Shown here: positions 1 through 6,851 of the stretch, one piece after another | Numbering within the stretch: the first letter of the stretch is position 1 | Layout of the letters: every line of letters begins with the position of its first letter | Source of the DNA: Porticoccaceae bacterium | Lineage (GTDB): Bacteria > Pseudomonadota > Gammaproteobacteria > Pseudomonadales > Porticoccaceae | Direction: 5' to 3' | Length of the DNA stretch: 8,533 nucleotides | Assembly: GCA_023255165.1 (NCBI GenBank) | Contig: JALRJD010000070.1 | Location: forward strand, 1-8,533 | Translations under genes and position numbers: made by a program | Notes under the pieces: generated by a model | The model's database searches: none | What the model saw: the letters and a program-made list of their open reading frames with translations, nothing else | Told to the model about the DNA's origin: nothing

Positions 1-1214
1 CAGGTTTTAGGCTGGACGCGGCCTCTGCTTTAGCTGCAGATACTGGCCCAATTGACCAAACCGCAAATGATCAAGAAGCCCTTGCGGTTGTTAACCAGGG
101 GTCGGGCCTGGCCGCTGGCCAGCTTCCGGTCTCGGGCGCACTGTTTCTCGCTAACCGCCAGGGGCCGGCACTTGCCAACAACTCGGGCACCCTTCAAATA
201 ACGGCTCATCAATTAGGCGCGGCGAAGGAAAGTCAGATTAACCCGGCTCTAATCAATAAACTGCCGAACCAGCCGGTCACAACGGGACTGGATCAGACCG
301 CTCTGGCGCCGCAACAAAATGGTCAGCAGGGCCCCTTAGCAGCGTTGGCGGGTGTCACGAAAAACCTGCATATAAAGGCTGAAACCGTTACAGCAAATGG
401 TAAACTGAGTGTCGCGGCGCAGTCTGACAGCACTCCCCAGAGCCAGCCGGAAATGGCCAAGTTAACCATTGGTCCGCAGGCCGCGGAGGCATTTCTCAAG
501 CAGCATCGGGGGCGTCAGAATCTGCCAGCAACAAAAACAGAGGCTATAAGCCTGAATGAAAAGCTTGTCGCCAAGCTGATTGATAGCAAAGCTGTAACCG
601 CCAGTGGTCTCGCCGCAATCAATCCGGCGCCGCTGACAACCGCCACCAGCTCTTCATTCTTTACCGCAACTCACTTTGCCGCAAATCAGGGTCCCGCCGA
701 GCCAACCGATATGGCGGCTGAATTGCTGGCCGATACCGCGGTTGATGATCCGGCACTGGAACCACTGCGCCGACAGGACGAATACACGCAGCTCTCGCGT
801 CAATTGACCGACGCACTGGGGCGGCGTCTGGCGGCACAGATTCAAAATGGCTCGTGGAAAGTTGAAATGGATCTTCACCCGAAAACCCTCGGCCGTGTGG
901 AAGTGCAGCTGGAGATGAAAAATGGCCAGCTTGAGGCACAGTTTGTTGCCGCCAATGCCGCTACGCGAGACTTGATAAACGAAGGAATGCCGCGCTTGCG
1001 GGAAGCCTTTCTACAACATGGCACGGAAACTGCTTATATAAATTTAGCTACCGCCAATCAGGGGTTTTCTGACGGAAATTCGACAGCTTCTGGTCATGGC
1101 GAAAATGGATTAACAAACGATTTGTCCTCGGCAGCAGAGAGCGACAGCAGTAAAACTGACCAGCTGTCATCGGCCACCGGGCTCGATAACAACGGTCTTG
1201 ATATATTAGTGTAA
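1..1214 (+). CDS. fliK: Flagellar hook-length control protein FliK, 5'-truncated
   Basis: The frame is open from the window edge (first full codon at 3) to a TAA at 1212-1214, giving 403 residues of a protein whose start lies upstream. A TTG at 345 lies inside the frame and is not a real start. The upstream two thirds are low-complexity and rich in Ala, Gln, Asn and Thr, as expected of the FliK ruler region. At about 790-1065 lies the conserved Flg_hook domain, with LHPKTLGRVEVQLEMKNGQL, then the segment NAATRDLINEGMPRLREAF and a final strand around ETAYINLA. FliK is exported during hook assembly, measures hook length, and uses this domain to make FlhB switch substrate specificity; FlhB is encoded downstream in this window. 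A Ser/Asp/Asn-rich tail of about 50 residues follows the domain. fliL starts 39 bp downstream. The identification is strong for the C-terminal domain; full length cannot be judged. Confidence 0.93.
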   Translation, partial: GFRLDAASALAADTGPIDQTANDQEALAVVNQGSGLAAGQLPVSGALFLANRQGPALANNSGTLQITAHQLGAAKESQINPALINKLPNQPVTTGLDQTALAPQQNGQQGPLAALAGVTKNLHIKAETVTANGKLSVAAQSDSTPQSQPEMAKLTIGPQAAEAFLKQHRGRQNLPATKTEAISLNEKLVAKLIDSKAVTASGLAAINPAPLTTATSSSFFTATHFAANQGPAEPTDMAAELLADTAVDDPALEPLRRQDEYTQLSRQLTDALGRRLAAQIQNGSWKVEMDLHPKTLGRVEVQLEMKNGQLEAQFVAANAATRDLINEGMPRLREAFLQHGTETAYINLATANQGFSDGNSTASGHGENGLTNDLSSAAESDSSKTDQLSSATGLDNNGLDILV

Positions 1215-1241
1215 CTAGCGCCCAGCCGATGTGGCGGACAT

Positions 1242-1246
1242 GAGGA
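1242..1246 (+). promoter_or_regulatory. Ribosome binding site of fliL
   Basis: GAGGA lies 7 bases before the ATG at 1254, inside the 39-bp fliK-fliL gap. It supports that ATG as the fliL start. Confidence 0.6.
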
Positions 1247-1253
1247 ATAAACG

Positions 1254-1838
1254 ATGAGTGACGAACAATTGGACGAAGAAGAAAAAGCAAAAAGCCCGAT
1301 TTTGAAAATCATTTTGATTGTGGTTGGTATTTTGCTGCTGATCGGTTTAACCATCGGCGGAACGCTGTTCGCCAGCGGATTTTTTGATGCCGACAAAGAG
1401 GCCAATGCCGAAGAGGCTATCGCCGCGCTTGAAGCGGAAGCTGCCGCTCAGGCCGCTGCTGCGGAAGCCGCTGCCGCGGGTCCTGAAAAAGTAAAGCAGG
1501 ACTCTCCCGAGTTGACCCGCTTTGAACAATCCTATTTTCAGATGCCGAAGCCGCTGGTGGCCAATATCGCCAATTCCCGCAAGGTGATGCAGGCGACGAT
1601 TGCGATCATGACGCACTACGATAGCAGAGTAGTTGAGAATGTAGAAAAGCACGACTTTCCATTACGGTTTGCCATGCTTGCGGCAATGCGCAAGGTTACT
1701 GAAGCGGAAGTGGCCGACAAGGATTTTCAGACCAAGCTAGCCGAAACATTAAAGATTGAAATGAATGCCGTGCTTGAAACCCTGGAAGATTTTGGCGGCA
1801 TTGAAGCGGTTTACTTTACTGAATTTGTTGTCCAGTGA
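1254..1838 (+). CDS. fliL: Flagellar basal body-associated protein FliL
   Basis: The 194-residue protein has a short charged cytoplasmic N-terminus, one membrane segment at about residues 16-42, an alanine-rich linker at 51-76, and a periplasmic FliL domain at about 85-194. The domain ends in VYFTEFVVQ, a typical FliL C-terminus. FliL proteins form rings around the stator units near the MS ring and support motor torque. The position between fliK and fliM is the usual one. The linker is strongly alanine-rich (about 15 of 25 residues) with interspersed Glu, so it could be a helical stalk lifting the periplasmic ring domain; that role is inferred. A good ribosome binding site supports the ATG start. 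Stop is TGA at 1836-1838. Confidence 0.93.
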   Translation: MSDEQLDEEEKAKSPILKIILIVVGILLLIGLTIGGTLFASGFFDADKEANAEEAIAALEAEAAAQAAAAEAAAAGPEKVKQDSPELTRFEQSYFQMPKPLVANIANSRKVMQATIAIMTHYDSRVVENVEKHDFPLRFAMLAAMRKVTEAEVADKDFQTKLAETLKIEMNAVLETLEDFGGIEAVYFTEFVVQ

Positions 1839-1938
1839 TGAACGCCCAGTAAAGCAAGCCCAGCAATACAAAACAGCAAAAATAATAACCAGATAAAAAA
1901 CTGCGCGGCCTATTGGTTTACATTTTTCAAAAAATAAA

Positions 1939-1966
1939 TTGAAAAATAACTAAAAACGAAAATAAC
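1939..1966 (+). promoter_or_regulatory. Possible sigma-70-type promoter before fliM
   Basis: The 153-bp gap 1839-1991 is AT-rich, unlike its surroundings. Within it TTGAAA (1939-1944; 5 of 6 matches to the -35 consensus) is followed after 16 bp by AATAAC (1961-1966; 4 of 6 matches to the -10 consensus). A transcript would start near 1973 and include the fliM ribosome binding site. In such an AT-rich stretch a match of this quality can arise by chance. I saw no sigma-54 element (TGGC-N8-TTGC) and no clear terminator hairpin in the gap. Confidence 0.25.
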
Positions 1967-1980
1967 CGCGCGGGACTGTG

Positions 1981-1986
1981 TGAGGG
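1981..1986 (+). promoter_or_regulatory. Ribosome binding site that decides the fliM start
   Basis: TGAGGG lies 5 bases before the ATG at 1992. It overlaps the alternative GTG at 1980, so it supports the ATG and argues against the four-residue extension that the GTG would add. Confidence 0.55.
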
Positions 1987-1991
1987 CCAAA

Positions 1992-2984
1992 ATGGCTGAG
2001 AGTGACAATTTATTATCCCCGGAAGAGCTGGACGCGCTCACGGCTGGACTCGAAGACGGCTCAATCGAAGCTGATACCGGGCTCAACCATGATATCAGCG
2101 TTATGCGACACGACCTGACCAACGAAGACTCGTCGCTGGGCGTTAATGTCGGCGCCGTGGATATGATTAACGAGCGCTTTATTCGTCAGTTCCGTCTCGG
2201 GTTGCTCGAGGTTTTGCGCACCACGCCGAAAGTAAATATGGCCAATGTTCAAATTATGAAATTTGGCGAATATTTAAAAGATCTATCGGCGCCACTGTCG
2301 GTCAACACAATTAGACTAAACCCACTGCGTGGCTATTCCATGGCGGTGATTGAGCCGTCGATTGTGTTTGCCGCACTGGATAATTTCTTTGGTGGTTTTG
2401 GTCGCGGTTTTGACAAGCTGCCTCCAGGCAGGCTGTTTACACCCACCGAATCGAGCATTATTAAAATTATGCTCGACGTATTATTTGGCTCGCTGCAGGA
2501 AGCCTGGGCGCCAATCCTGCCGATTAAGTGTGAACATGTCAGCTCGGAAATAAATCCACAATTTGCCCAGATCGCCGACGAAAATGATCTGGTTGTTGTC
2601 AGCCGTTTTGTCGCCGACCTGGGTCGCGATGTCAGCGGCAATATCGATCTGGTCTACCCCTACAACTCACTGAAGCCAATCCGCGATCTGCTGCGCAGTC
2701 GAGTGCAAACTGGCGATGGTGACGATGTTTCCGATAAAGAGTGGAGCGCCGAATTGCAATCCGCGGCGGTCGATGCCGAGCTTGAGGTCTCTGTTGAACT
2801 GGCGCAGATAGAAACCACCTTGAGAAACTTTGAGGCGATGTGCGAGGGCGACATTATCCCGTTAACCAAAGGTGAACATGCACGCATCTATGTCAATGGC
2901 GTGCCGGTATTCGATGCCGATGTTGGCGCCAATGGCGCGCAGATGGCGGTGCGGATTATTAAACCGCTGTCACCACTAAAATAA
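1992..2984 (+). CDS. fliM: Flagellar motor switch protein FliM
   Basis: The 330-residue length is normal for FliM. The N-terminus carries LLSPEELDAL (about residues 7-16), the EIDAL-type peptide that binds phosphorylated CheY. The middle domain (about 50-230) contains the segment EPSIVFAALDNFFGGFG at about 122-138, the GG(X)G region that contacts FliG. The C-terminal SpoA domain (about 245-330) pairs with FliN. FliM forms the C-ring wall and converts CheY signalling into a change of rotation direction. I chose ATG 1992 over GTG 1980 because the protein then starts MAESDNLLS, as the family does, and a ribosome binding site precedes it. fliN follows after 28 bp. The preceding AT-rich gap may give fliM its own promoter, but cotranscription with fliL is equally possible. 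Confidence 0.96.
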   Translation: MAESDNLLSPEELDALTAGLEDGSIEADTGLNHDISVMRHDLTNEDSSLGVNVGAVDMINERFIRQFRLGLLEVLRTTPKVNMANVQIMKFGEYLKDLSAPLSVNTIRLNPLRGYSMAVIEPSIVFAALDNFFGGFGRGFDKLPPGRLFTPTESSIIKIMLDVLFGSLQEAWAPILPIKCEHVSSEINPQFAQIADENDLVVVSRFVADLGRDVSGNIDLVYPYNSLKPIRDLLRSRVQTGDGDDVSDKEWSAELQSAAVDAELEVSVELAQIETTLRNFEAMCEGDIIPLTKGEHARIYVNGVPVFDADVGANGAQMAVRIIKPLSPLK

Positions 2985-3012
2985 ATTTTGTTAGATCACT
3001 GAGAGAATCAAT

Positions 3013-3345
3013 ATGGCTGAAACCAATACAGACGTTTTAACTGACGACGCAGAAGCAACATCAGCGGCGACGGGCGGCAAAGGCAATAAAATTAATGCCG
3101 ATGTTCTGCAGAATATTCCGGTTACCATTTCCGTGGAAGTGGGTCGCACCTCTTTAAAAATTCGCGACCTGATGCGCCTGACCCAGGGCAGTGTTGTCGA
3201 GCTCGATCGCCTGGCGGGTGAGCCGCTTGATCTACTGGTGAACAATACGCTGGTCGCCCAGGGGGAAGTGGTTTTGGTAAACGAGCGCTATGGCGTGCGA
3301 TTGACTAGCGTGATTCCCACCGCTGATCGCGTCAAGAATCTTTAA
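3013..3345 (+). CDS. fliN: Flagellar motor switch protein FliN
   Basis: A 110-residue protein with a short disordered, Ala/Thr/Asp-rich N-terminus (about 1-28) and one SpoA domain (about 33-105). The domain includes IPVTISVEVGRTSLKIRDLM, then LTQGSVVELDRLAGEPLDLLVNN, split here only for description, and ends NERYGVRLTSV, all typical FliN signatures. FliN forms the base of the C-ring with FliM and is the docking point for the FliH-FliI export ATPase complex. A GAGAGA at 3001-3006 sits 6 bases before the ATG. The gene lies 28 bp after fliM and 12 bp before fliO, consistent with one operon. Confidence 0.96.
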   Translation: MAETNTDVLTDDAEATSAATGGKGNKINADVLQNIPVTISVEVGRTSLKIRDLMRLTQGSVVELDRLAGEPLDLLVNNTLVAQGEVVLVNERYGVRLTSVIPTADRVKNL

Positions 3346-3357
3346 GAGCGCTCTGGA

Positions 3358-3822
3358 ATGCTTGAGCTTGGCTGGGGTGAATGGTTGTCGATGATGGCAT
3401 CACTTGCGGTGGTTCTGGTATTGCTGGCGGGCACATTATTTGCGCTGAAAAAAATGGGCCTGAGTAATAGCGTTAGTGCGACAAAAAAGATGCAGGTGAC
3501 AGAGGTGCACAATCTCGGTAACCGGCAAAAACTGATTATGGTCAGCGTCAATGACGAAGATATTTTACTCGGCGTTACCCCTCAGGCAATTAATCGCCTA
3601 GGCGGTTGGCCGCACAGTTCAGCTGAGATATCAGCCCGGATATCAGACAAGACTACAGAGCTATCCGCGCCCTCAGTTGAAACTAAAGCAGACGCTCAAA
3701 CGGACACTCAAGCCGAGCAGATTTTCGCCGGCGATGGCAAATTCAAACAACTATTTCAACAGATTCGTGCTGTCACCGAAGGCACTTCAGTCGCTGCGGG
3801 CGCGGCGAGTAAAAAGAGCTGA
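3358..3822 (+). CDS. fliO: Flagellar biosynthesis protein FliO
   Basis: A 154-residue protein with one membrane segment at about 9-31 (rich in Leu, Val and Ala), followed by the FliO family segment LKKMGLSNS and a small conserved domain. In the domain, KKMQVTEVHNLGNRQKLIMV and then the ILLGVTPQAI segment match the family pattern. The C-terminal half (about 85-154) is poorly conserved and rich in Thr, Ala, Gln and Glu. FliO is an assembly factor for the FliP ring of the export gate and is the most variable of these proteins, so identification rests on the core domain plus its position between fliN and fliP. The ribosome binding site is weak. The stop TGA at 3820-3822 lies 2 bp before the fliP ATG, suggesting translational coupling. 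Confidence 0.88.
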   Translation: MLELGWGEWLSMMASLAVVLVLLAGTLFALKKMGLSNSVSATKKMQVTEVHNLGNRQKLIMVSVNDEDILLGVTPQAINRLGGWPHSSAEISARISDKTTELSAPSVETKADAQTDTQAEQIFAGDGKFKQLFQQIRAVTEGTSVAAGAASKKS

Positions 3823-3824
3823 CT

Positions 3825-4592
3825 ATGCTGGCCAATAAAACCCTTAGCGGTAAATGTCTGATCGTTTCCATGGCCTTGATTGCCCTCTCTGTTGCCTGGC
3901 CAACCGCGGCGCAGGTCGGCTTGCCAGTGGTCAATATGGTCGACGATGGCAGCTCCACCAAATACAGTTTGACCCTGCAGCTGCTGGCACTGATGTCGGT
4001 GCTGACACTGCTGCCATCACTGCTGTTAATGATGACCTCGTTTGTACGCATTATTATTGTTTTTTCCCTGCTGCGTCAGGCGCTGGGCACAGCTCAGACA
4101 CCACCCAATCAGGTGCTGGTCGGTCTGGCGCTGTTTCTCTCGCTGTTTATTATGTCGCCAGTTTTAACCACCATCTACGACGATGCGGTAACCCCTTATT
4201 TTGAAGAGCAGATCAGTTTTGAAGCTGCAGTGGCCGCTGCCGAAGCGCCGGTGCGTACCTTTATGCTCAACCAGACCCGGGAATCCGATATCAGTATGTT
4301 TCTCGAGATAGCCAATAACACGGAAGTGAAAGAGCCGGCGGATGTTCCTTTTCTGACACTGGTGCCGGCCTTTATCACCTCGGAGCTGAAAAGCGCTTTT
4401 TCAATTGGCTTTTTGATTTATATCCCCTTCGTGGTGATCGACCTGGTTGTCGCCAGTGTGTTGATGTCGATGGGTATGATGATGCTGTCGCCGATGATGA
4501 TCTCGATGCCATTCAAGCTGATGCTGTTTGTGTTGGTGGATGGCTGGACATTGATTATGGGGTCGCTGACCTCAAGCTTTGCGCTCGGTTAG
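3825..4592 (+). CDS. fliP: Flagellar type III export gate protein FliP
   Basis: A 255-residue protein. Residues 1-29 look like a cleavable signal peptide (Lys-containing start, hydrophobic core, cleavage likely after WPTAA), a known feature of FliP. The family signatures are plain: the segment MTSFVRIIIVFSLLRQALGT at about 70-89, then TPPNQVLVGLALFLSLFIM, and later VPAFITSELKSAFSIGFLIY followed by IPFVVIDLVVASVLMSMGMM. Membrane segments lie at about 48-70, 95-117, 188-212 and 228-250. FliP forms the pentameric core of the export channel with FliQ and FliR. The methionine-rich stretch at about 214-228 matches the region that forms the gasket closing the channel in known structures. Start ATG 3825 follows fliO by 2 bp. 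Confidence 0.97.
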   Translation: MLANKTLSGKCLIVSMALIALSVAWPTAAQVGLPVVNMVDDGSSTKYSLTLQLLALMSVLTLLPSLLLMMTSFVRIIIVFSLLRQALGTAQTPPNQVLVGLALFLSLFIMSPVLTTIYDDAVTPYFEEQISFEAAVAAAEAPVRTFMLNQTRESDISMFLEIANNTEVKEPADVPFLTLVPAFITSELKSAFSIGFLIYIPFVVIDLVVASVLMSMGMMMLSPMMISMPFKLMLFVLVDGWTLIMGSLTSSFALG

Positions 4593-4597
4593 GAGAG
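4591..4597 (+). promoter_or_regulatory. Ribosome binding site of fliQ
   Basis: AGGAGAG, the strongest Shine-Dalgarno match seen in the window, overlaps the fliP stop codon (TAG, 4590-4592) and lies 4 bases before the fliQ ATG at 4602. It suggests that fliQ translation is coupled to fliP termination. Confidence 0.7.
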
Positions 4598-4601
4598 TTT
4601 A

Positions 4602-4871
4602 ATGGACGCCGCACAGGTAATTGATTTAGGCCGCGAAGCACTCTGGGTTGCCGTGATGGTCGCCTCGCCGCTGCTCGGTGTGGCGCTGGCTGTGGGTCTG
4701 ATTGTGGGTATTTTTCAGGCTGCCACATCGATTCAGGAAATGACCCTGAGCTTTATTCCCAAACTCGGCATTATGGTTGTCGCGCTGCTGGTATTTGGCA
4801 GCTGGCAGATTGGTGTGATGGTCGATTACTTTCAACGCATTTACGAGCGTATCCCCGCGCTGTTCAGCTGA
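4602..4871 (+). CDS. fliQ: Flagellar type III export gate protein FliQ
   Basis: An 89-residue protein, the normal FliQ length, made of two membrane helices at about 12-38 and 52-76. Between them is the highly conserved segment GLIVGIFQAATSIQEMTLSF followed by IPK, which identifies FliQ. Four copies of FliQ clamp the FliP-FliR core at the base of the export channel. The stop TGA (4869-4871) shares its last base with the fliR ATG, so the two genes are probably translationally coupled. Confidence 0.96.
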   Translation: MDAAQVIDLGREALWVAVMVASPLLGVALAVGLIVGIFQAATSIQEMTLSFIPKLGIMVVALLVFGSWQIGVMVDYFQRIYERIPALFS

Positions 4872-5641
4872 TGGACTTACTTGTCAGCGAAGTGGTTGAA
4901 CGCTTTTACACATTGCTCTGGCCAATGATCAGAGTCTCGGCGTTTTTACTCGCCGCTCCCTTTTTCTCTCTGCGCGCGGTCAATGTTCGCGTGCGCGTAT
5001 TGCTCGCCGCATTGTTGACGCTAATGGTTTACCCATTGGTCGACTGGCCGCTGGTCGACCCCTACAGCGCTGCGGGTCTGCGCGAAGTTTTTAACCAGGT
5101 ACTGATCGGCACAATTATGGGCATGTTGCTGCAGATCGTCAGTGCCGCTCTGGTTGTCGGTGGTCAGGCCGTCTCCAGCTCCATGGGTTTGGGTATGGCC
5201 AATATGGTCGATCCCAATATGGGTAATGTGCCGGTGATTTCACAATTTTTTATTGTCTGCTCGACGCTTATTTTTATGGGCCTGGGCGGCCATGTGATTG
5301 TAATTACATTGATATTAGAGAGTTTTAAGGCACTGCCGATCGGTCAAATGCTGGCGCCGGATATGCTCATGGCAGTACTGCTGGAATGGAGCAGCATGAT
5401 GTTCCTTGGCGCTGTGCTGTTGGCCTTGCCGATCATGATCTGTCTGTTGTTTGTCAACATAGGCATTGGCGTTATCACCCGCGCCGCACCGGCCTTGAAT
5501 ATTTTTGCCGTGGGTTTTCCGGCGATGATTCTGGCGGGTATGTTGCTGTTGGCCATGTCGATGACCAGCATCGGTTTTCGTATTCAATGGTTGTGGCGAC
5601 AGTCGTTTGATGTTGTTGGCCAGGCGCTGGGGGTGACCTGA
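4871..5641 (+). CDS. fliR: Flagellar type III export gate protein FliR
   Basis: A 256-residue, highly hydrophobic protein with about six membrane segments. Family marks include an early WPMIRVSAFLLAAPFFS, the SMGLGMANMVDPNMGN segment at about 104-119 followed by PVISQFF, and the late TRAAPALNIFAVGFPAMI at about 203-220. One FliR subunit closes the helical FliP5FliQ4FliR1 export gate. The gene overlaps fliQ and flhB by one base at each end (TGATG at 4869-4873 and 5639-5643). This tight packing suggests coupled translation to keep the gate subunits in proportion. Length is normal and no key region is missing. Confidence 0.96.
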   Translation: MDLLVSEVVERFYTLLWPMIRVSAFLLAAPFFSLRAVNVRVRVLLAALLTLMVYPLVDWPLVDPYSAAGLREVFNQVLIGTIMGMLLQIVSAALVVGGQAVSSSMGLGMANMVDPNMGNVPVISQFFIVCSTLIFMGLGGHVIVITLILESFKALPIGQMLAPDMLMAVLLEWSSMMFLGAVLLALPIMICLLFVNIGIGVITRAAPALNIFAVGFPAMILAGMLLLAMSMTSIGFRIQWLWRQSFDVVGQALGVT

Positions 5642-6789
5642 TGGCGGAAAAAGACAACAGTGCCGAACGCAGCGAAGAGCCCACCGCAAAACGCCTTGAA
5701 AAGGCCCGCGAAGATGGCCAGGTGGCGCGCTCACAGGAACTTTCTGTTGCGGCAATGATGATTGGCGTGGCATTTTTTCTCTATCTTTTCGGCGGCTACT
5801 TTATCAGCCGGTTAACTGCGGTGTTTGCCGCCGGCTTTACCTTTGATCGCAAAGCGGTTTTTTCAGAGCGACTGCTGGCGCCGGCCTTCGGCAGCCAGGC
5901 CCTCGACAGTATGATGGCTGTGGTACCAATTTTTGTTGTGGCAATGATTATTGCCGTCGCCGCCGCCGGTTCCATGGGCGGTTACATTTTTTCCCTGAAA
6001 TCGATCGCACCAAAAGCCAGTAAGCTCAATCCGCTCTCTGGATTAAAGCGCATGTTTGGTATGAAAGCGGTTGTTGATCTAAGCAAGGCGCTGAGCAAAT
6101 TTGCTTTGGTCGCCTGCGTTTTATATTTGGTGGTCAGCGAAAATTTCCCAACCCTGATCAAGCTCGGTTTTATGGATCTGGAGCCGGCGCTGCAAGAGGC
6201 CGGGCGAGTGATTGGCTTTGGCACCGTGCTGGTGACCCTGACCTTGCTGATTGCCGCGGCAATCGATGTTCCCTATCAGCTGCATACTTTTAACAAGCAG
6301 ATGAAAATGACCAAGCAGGAAATCAAGGATGAAATGAAAGACACTGAGGGACGCCCCGAGGTCAAGGCACAGATACGCCGCAAGCAGCGTGAGATTGCCA
6401 GCGGTATGATGATGGCGGCGATCGCCGACGCCGATGTGGTGATCGTCAACCCGGAACACTTTGCCGTCGCTCTCAGTTATGACCCCTCAAAAGATGGCGC
6501 TCCAATTATGGTTGCCAAAGGCGCTGATTTACTCGCCCAGGCCATTCGCGAACGCGCTCGGGAAGAGGGCGTACCGATCTTTTCGTCACCGGCTCTGGCG
6601 CGATCAATTTTCTTTACCACCGAGCTCAATGAGGCGGTGCCGGAATCGCTGTACTATGCGGTGGCTCAGGTGATAGCCTACATATTCAACCTGAATAGCT
6701 TTGCACGCGGCGCCAAAACCGCGAAAAAACCAAACCCGAAAGTGCCGGACAATATGCGTTATAACGCTGATGGAACACTGGCGACCTAA
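5641..6789 (+). CDS. flhB: Flagellar export switch protein FlhB (NPEH variant)
   Basis: A 382-residue protein of normal length. The N-terminus carries the FlhB signature EEPTAKRLEKAREDGQVARS (about 12-31). Four membrane segments follow at about 34-55, 92-118, 150-165 and 186-208. The segment MKMTKQEIKDEMKDTEGRPE (about 221-240) starts the cytoplasmic domain, which runs to about 356. FlhB regulates export: it cleaves itself between Asn and Pro of an NPTH motif and, with FliK, switches from rod/hook to filament substrates. Here the motif reads N270-P271-E272-H273 (6448-6459), so the cleavage Asn-Pro pair and His are kept but Thr is replaced by Glu. A charged, Pro/Lys-rich tail ends the protein. 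The start ATG overlaps the fliR stop. Confidence 0.96.
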   Translation: MAEKDNSAERSEEPTAKRLEKAREDGQVARSQELSVAAMMIGVAFFLYLFGGYFISRLTAVFAAGFTFDRKAVFSERLLAPAFGSQALDSMMAVVPIFVVAMIIAVAAAGSMGGYIFSLKSIAPKASKLNPLSGLKRMFGMKAVVDLSKALSKFALVACVLYLVVSENFPTLIKLGFMDLEPALQEAGRVIGFGTVLVTLTLLIAAAIDVPYQLHTFNKQMKMTKQEIKDEMKDTEGRPEVKAQIRRKQREIASGMMMAAIADADVVIVNPEHFAVALSYDPSKDGAPIMVAKGADLLAQAIRERAREEGVPIFSSPALARSIFFTTELNEAVPESLYYAVAQVIAYIFNLNSFARGAKTAKKPNPKVPDNMRYNADGTLAT

Positions 6790-6851
6790 ACGATTTCAGG
6801 CGCAGAAAAAAATAAAAAACAAAAAGTGAAAAATAAAAAGCAGAAAAACCT

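Noticed and set aside
345..347. TTG as a start codon of a 289-residue protein
   Set aside because: The same frame is open from the window edge with FliK-like composition, so this is an internal leucine codon of a truncated fliK.
1902..1971. Terminator or hairpin from GCGCGG (1904-1909) and CCGCGC (1966-1971)
   Set aside because: The arms are only 6 bp with a loop of more than 50 bases and no following T-run, so a functional hairpin is unlikely.
1980..1991. GTG start for fliM, four codons upstream of the ATG
   Set aside because: The GTG overlaps the ribosome binding site, and the ATG gives the usual FliM N-terminus (MAESDNLLS).
3345..3354. Perfect 10-bp palindrome AGAGCGCTCT before fliO
   Set aside because: It has no loop to form a hairpin and is short enough to arise by chance; there is no second copy to suggest an operator.
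5315..5773. Antisense 152-codon frame across the end of fliR and start of flhB
   Set aside because: It is rich in Gln, His and Arg, as expected for the complement of hydrophobic membrane genes, and spans two well-supported genes.
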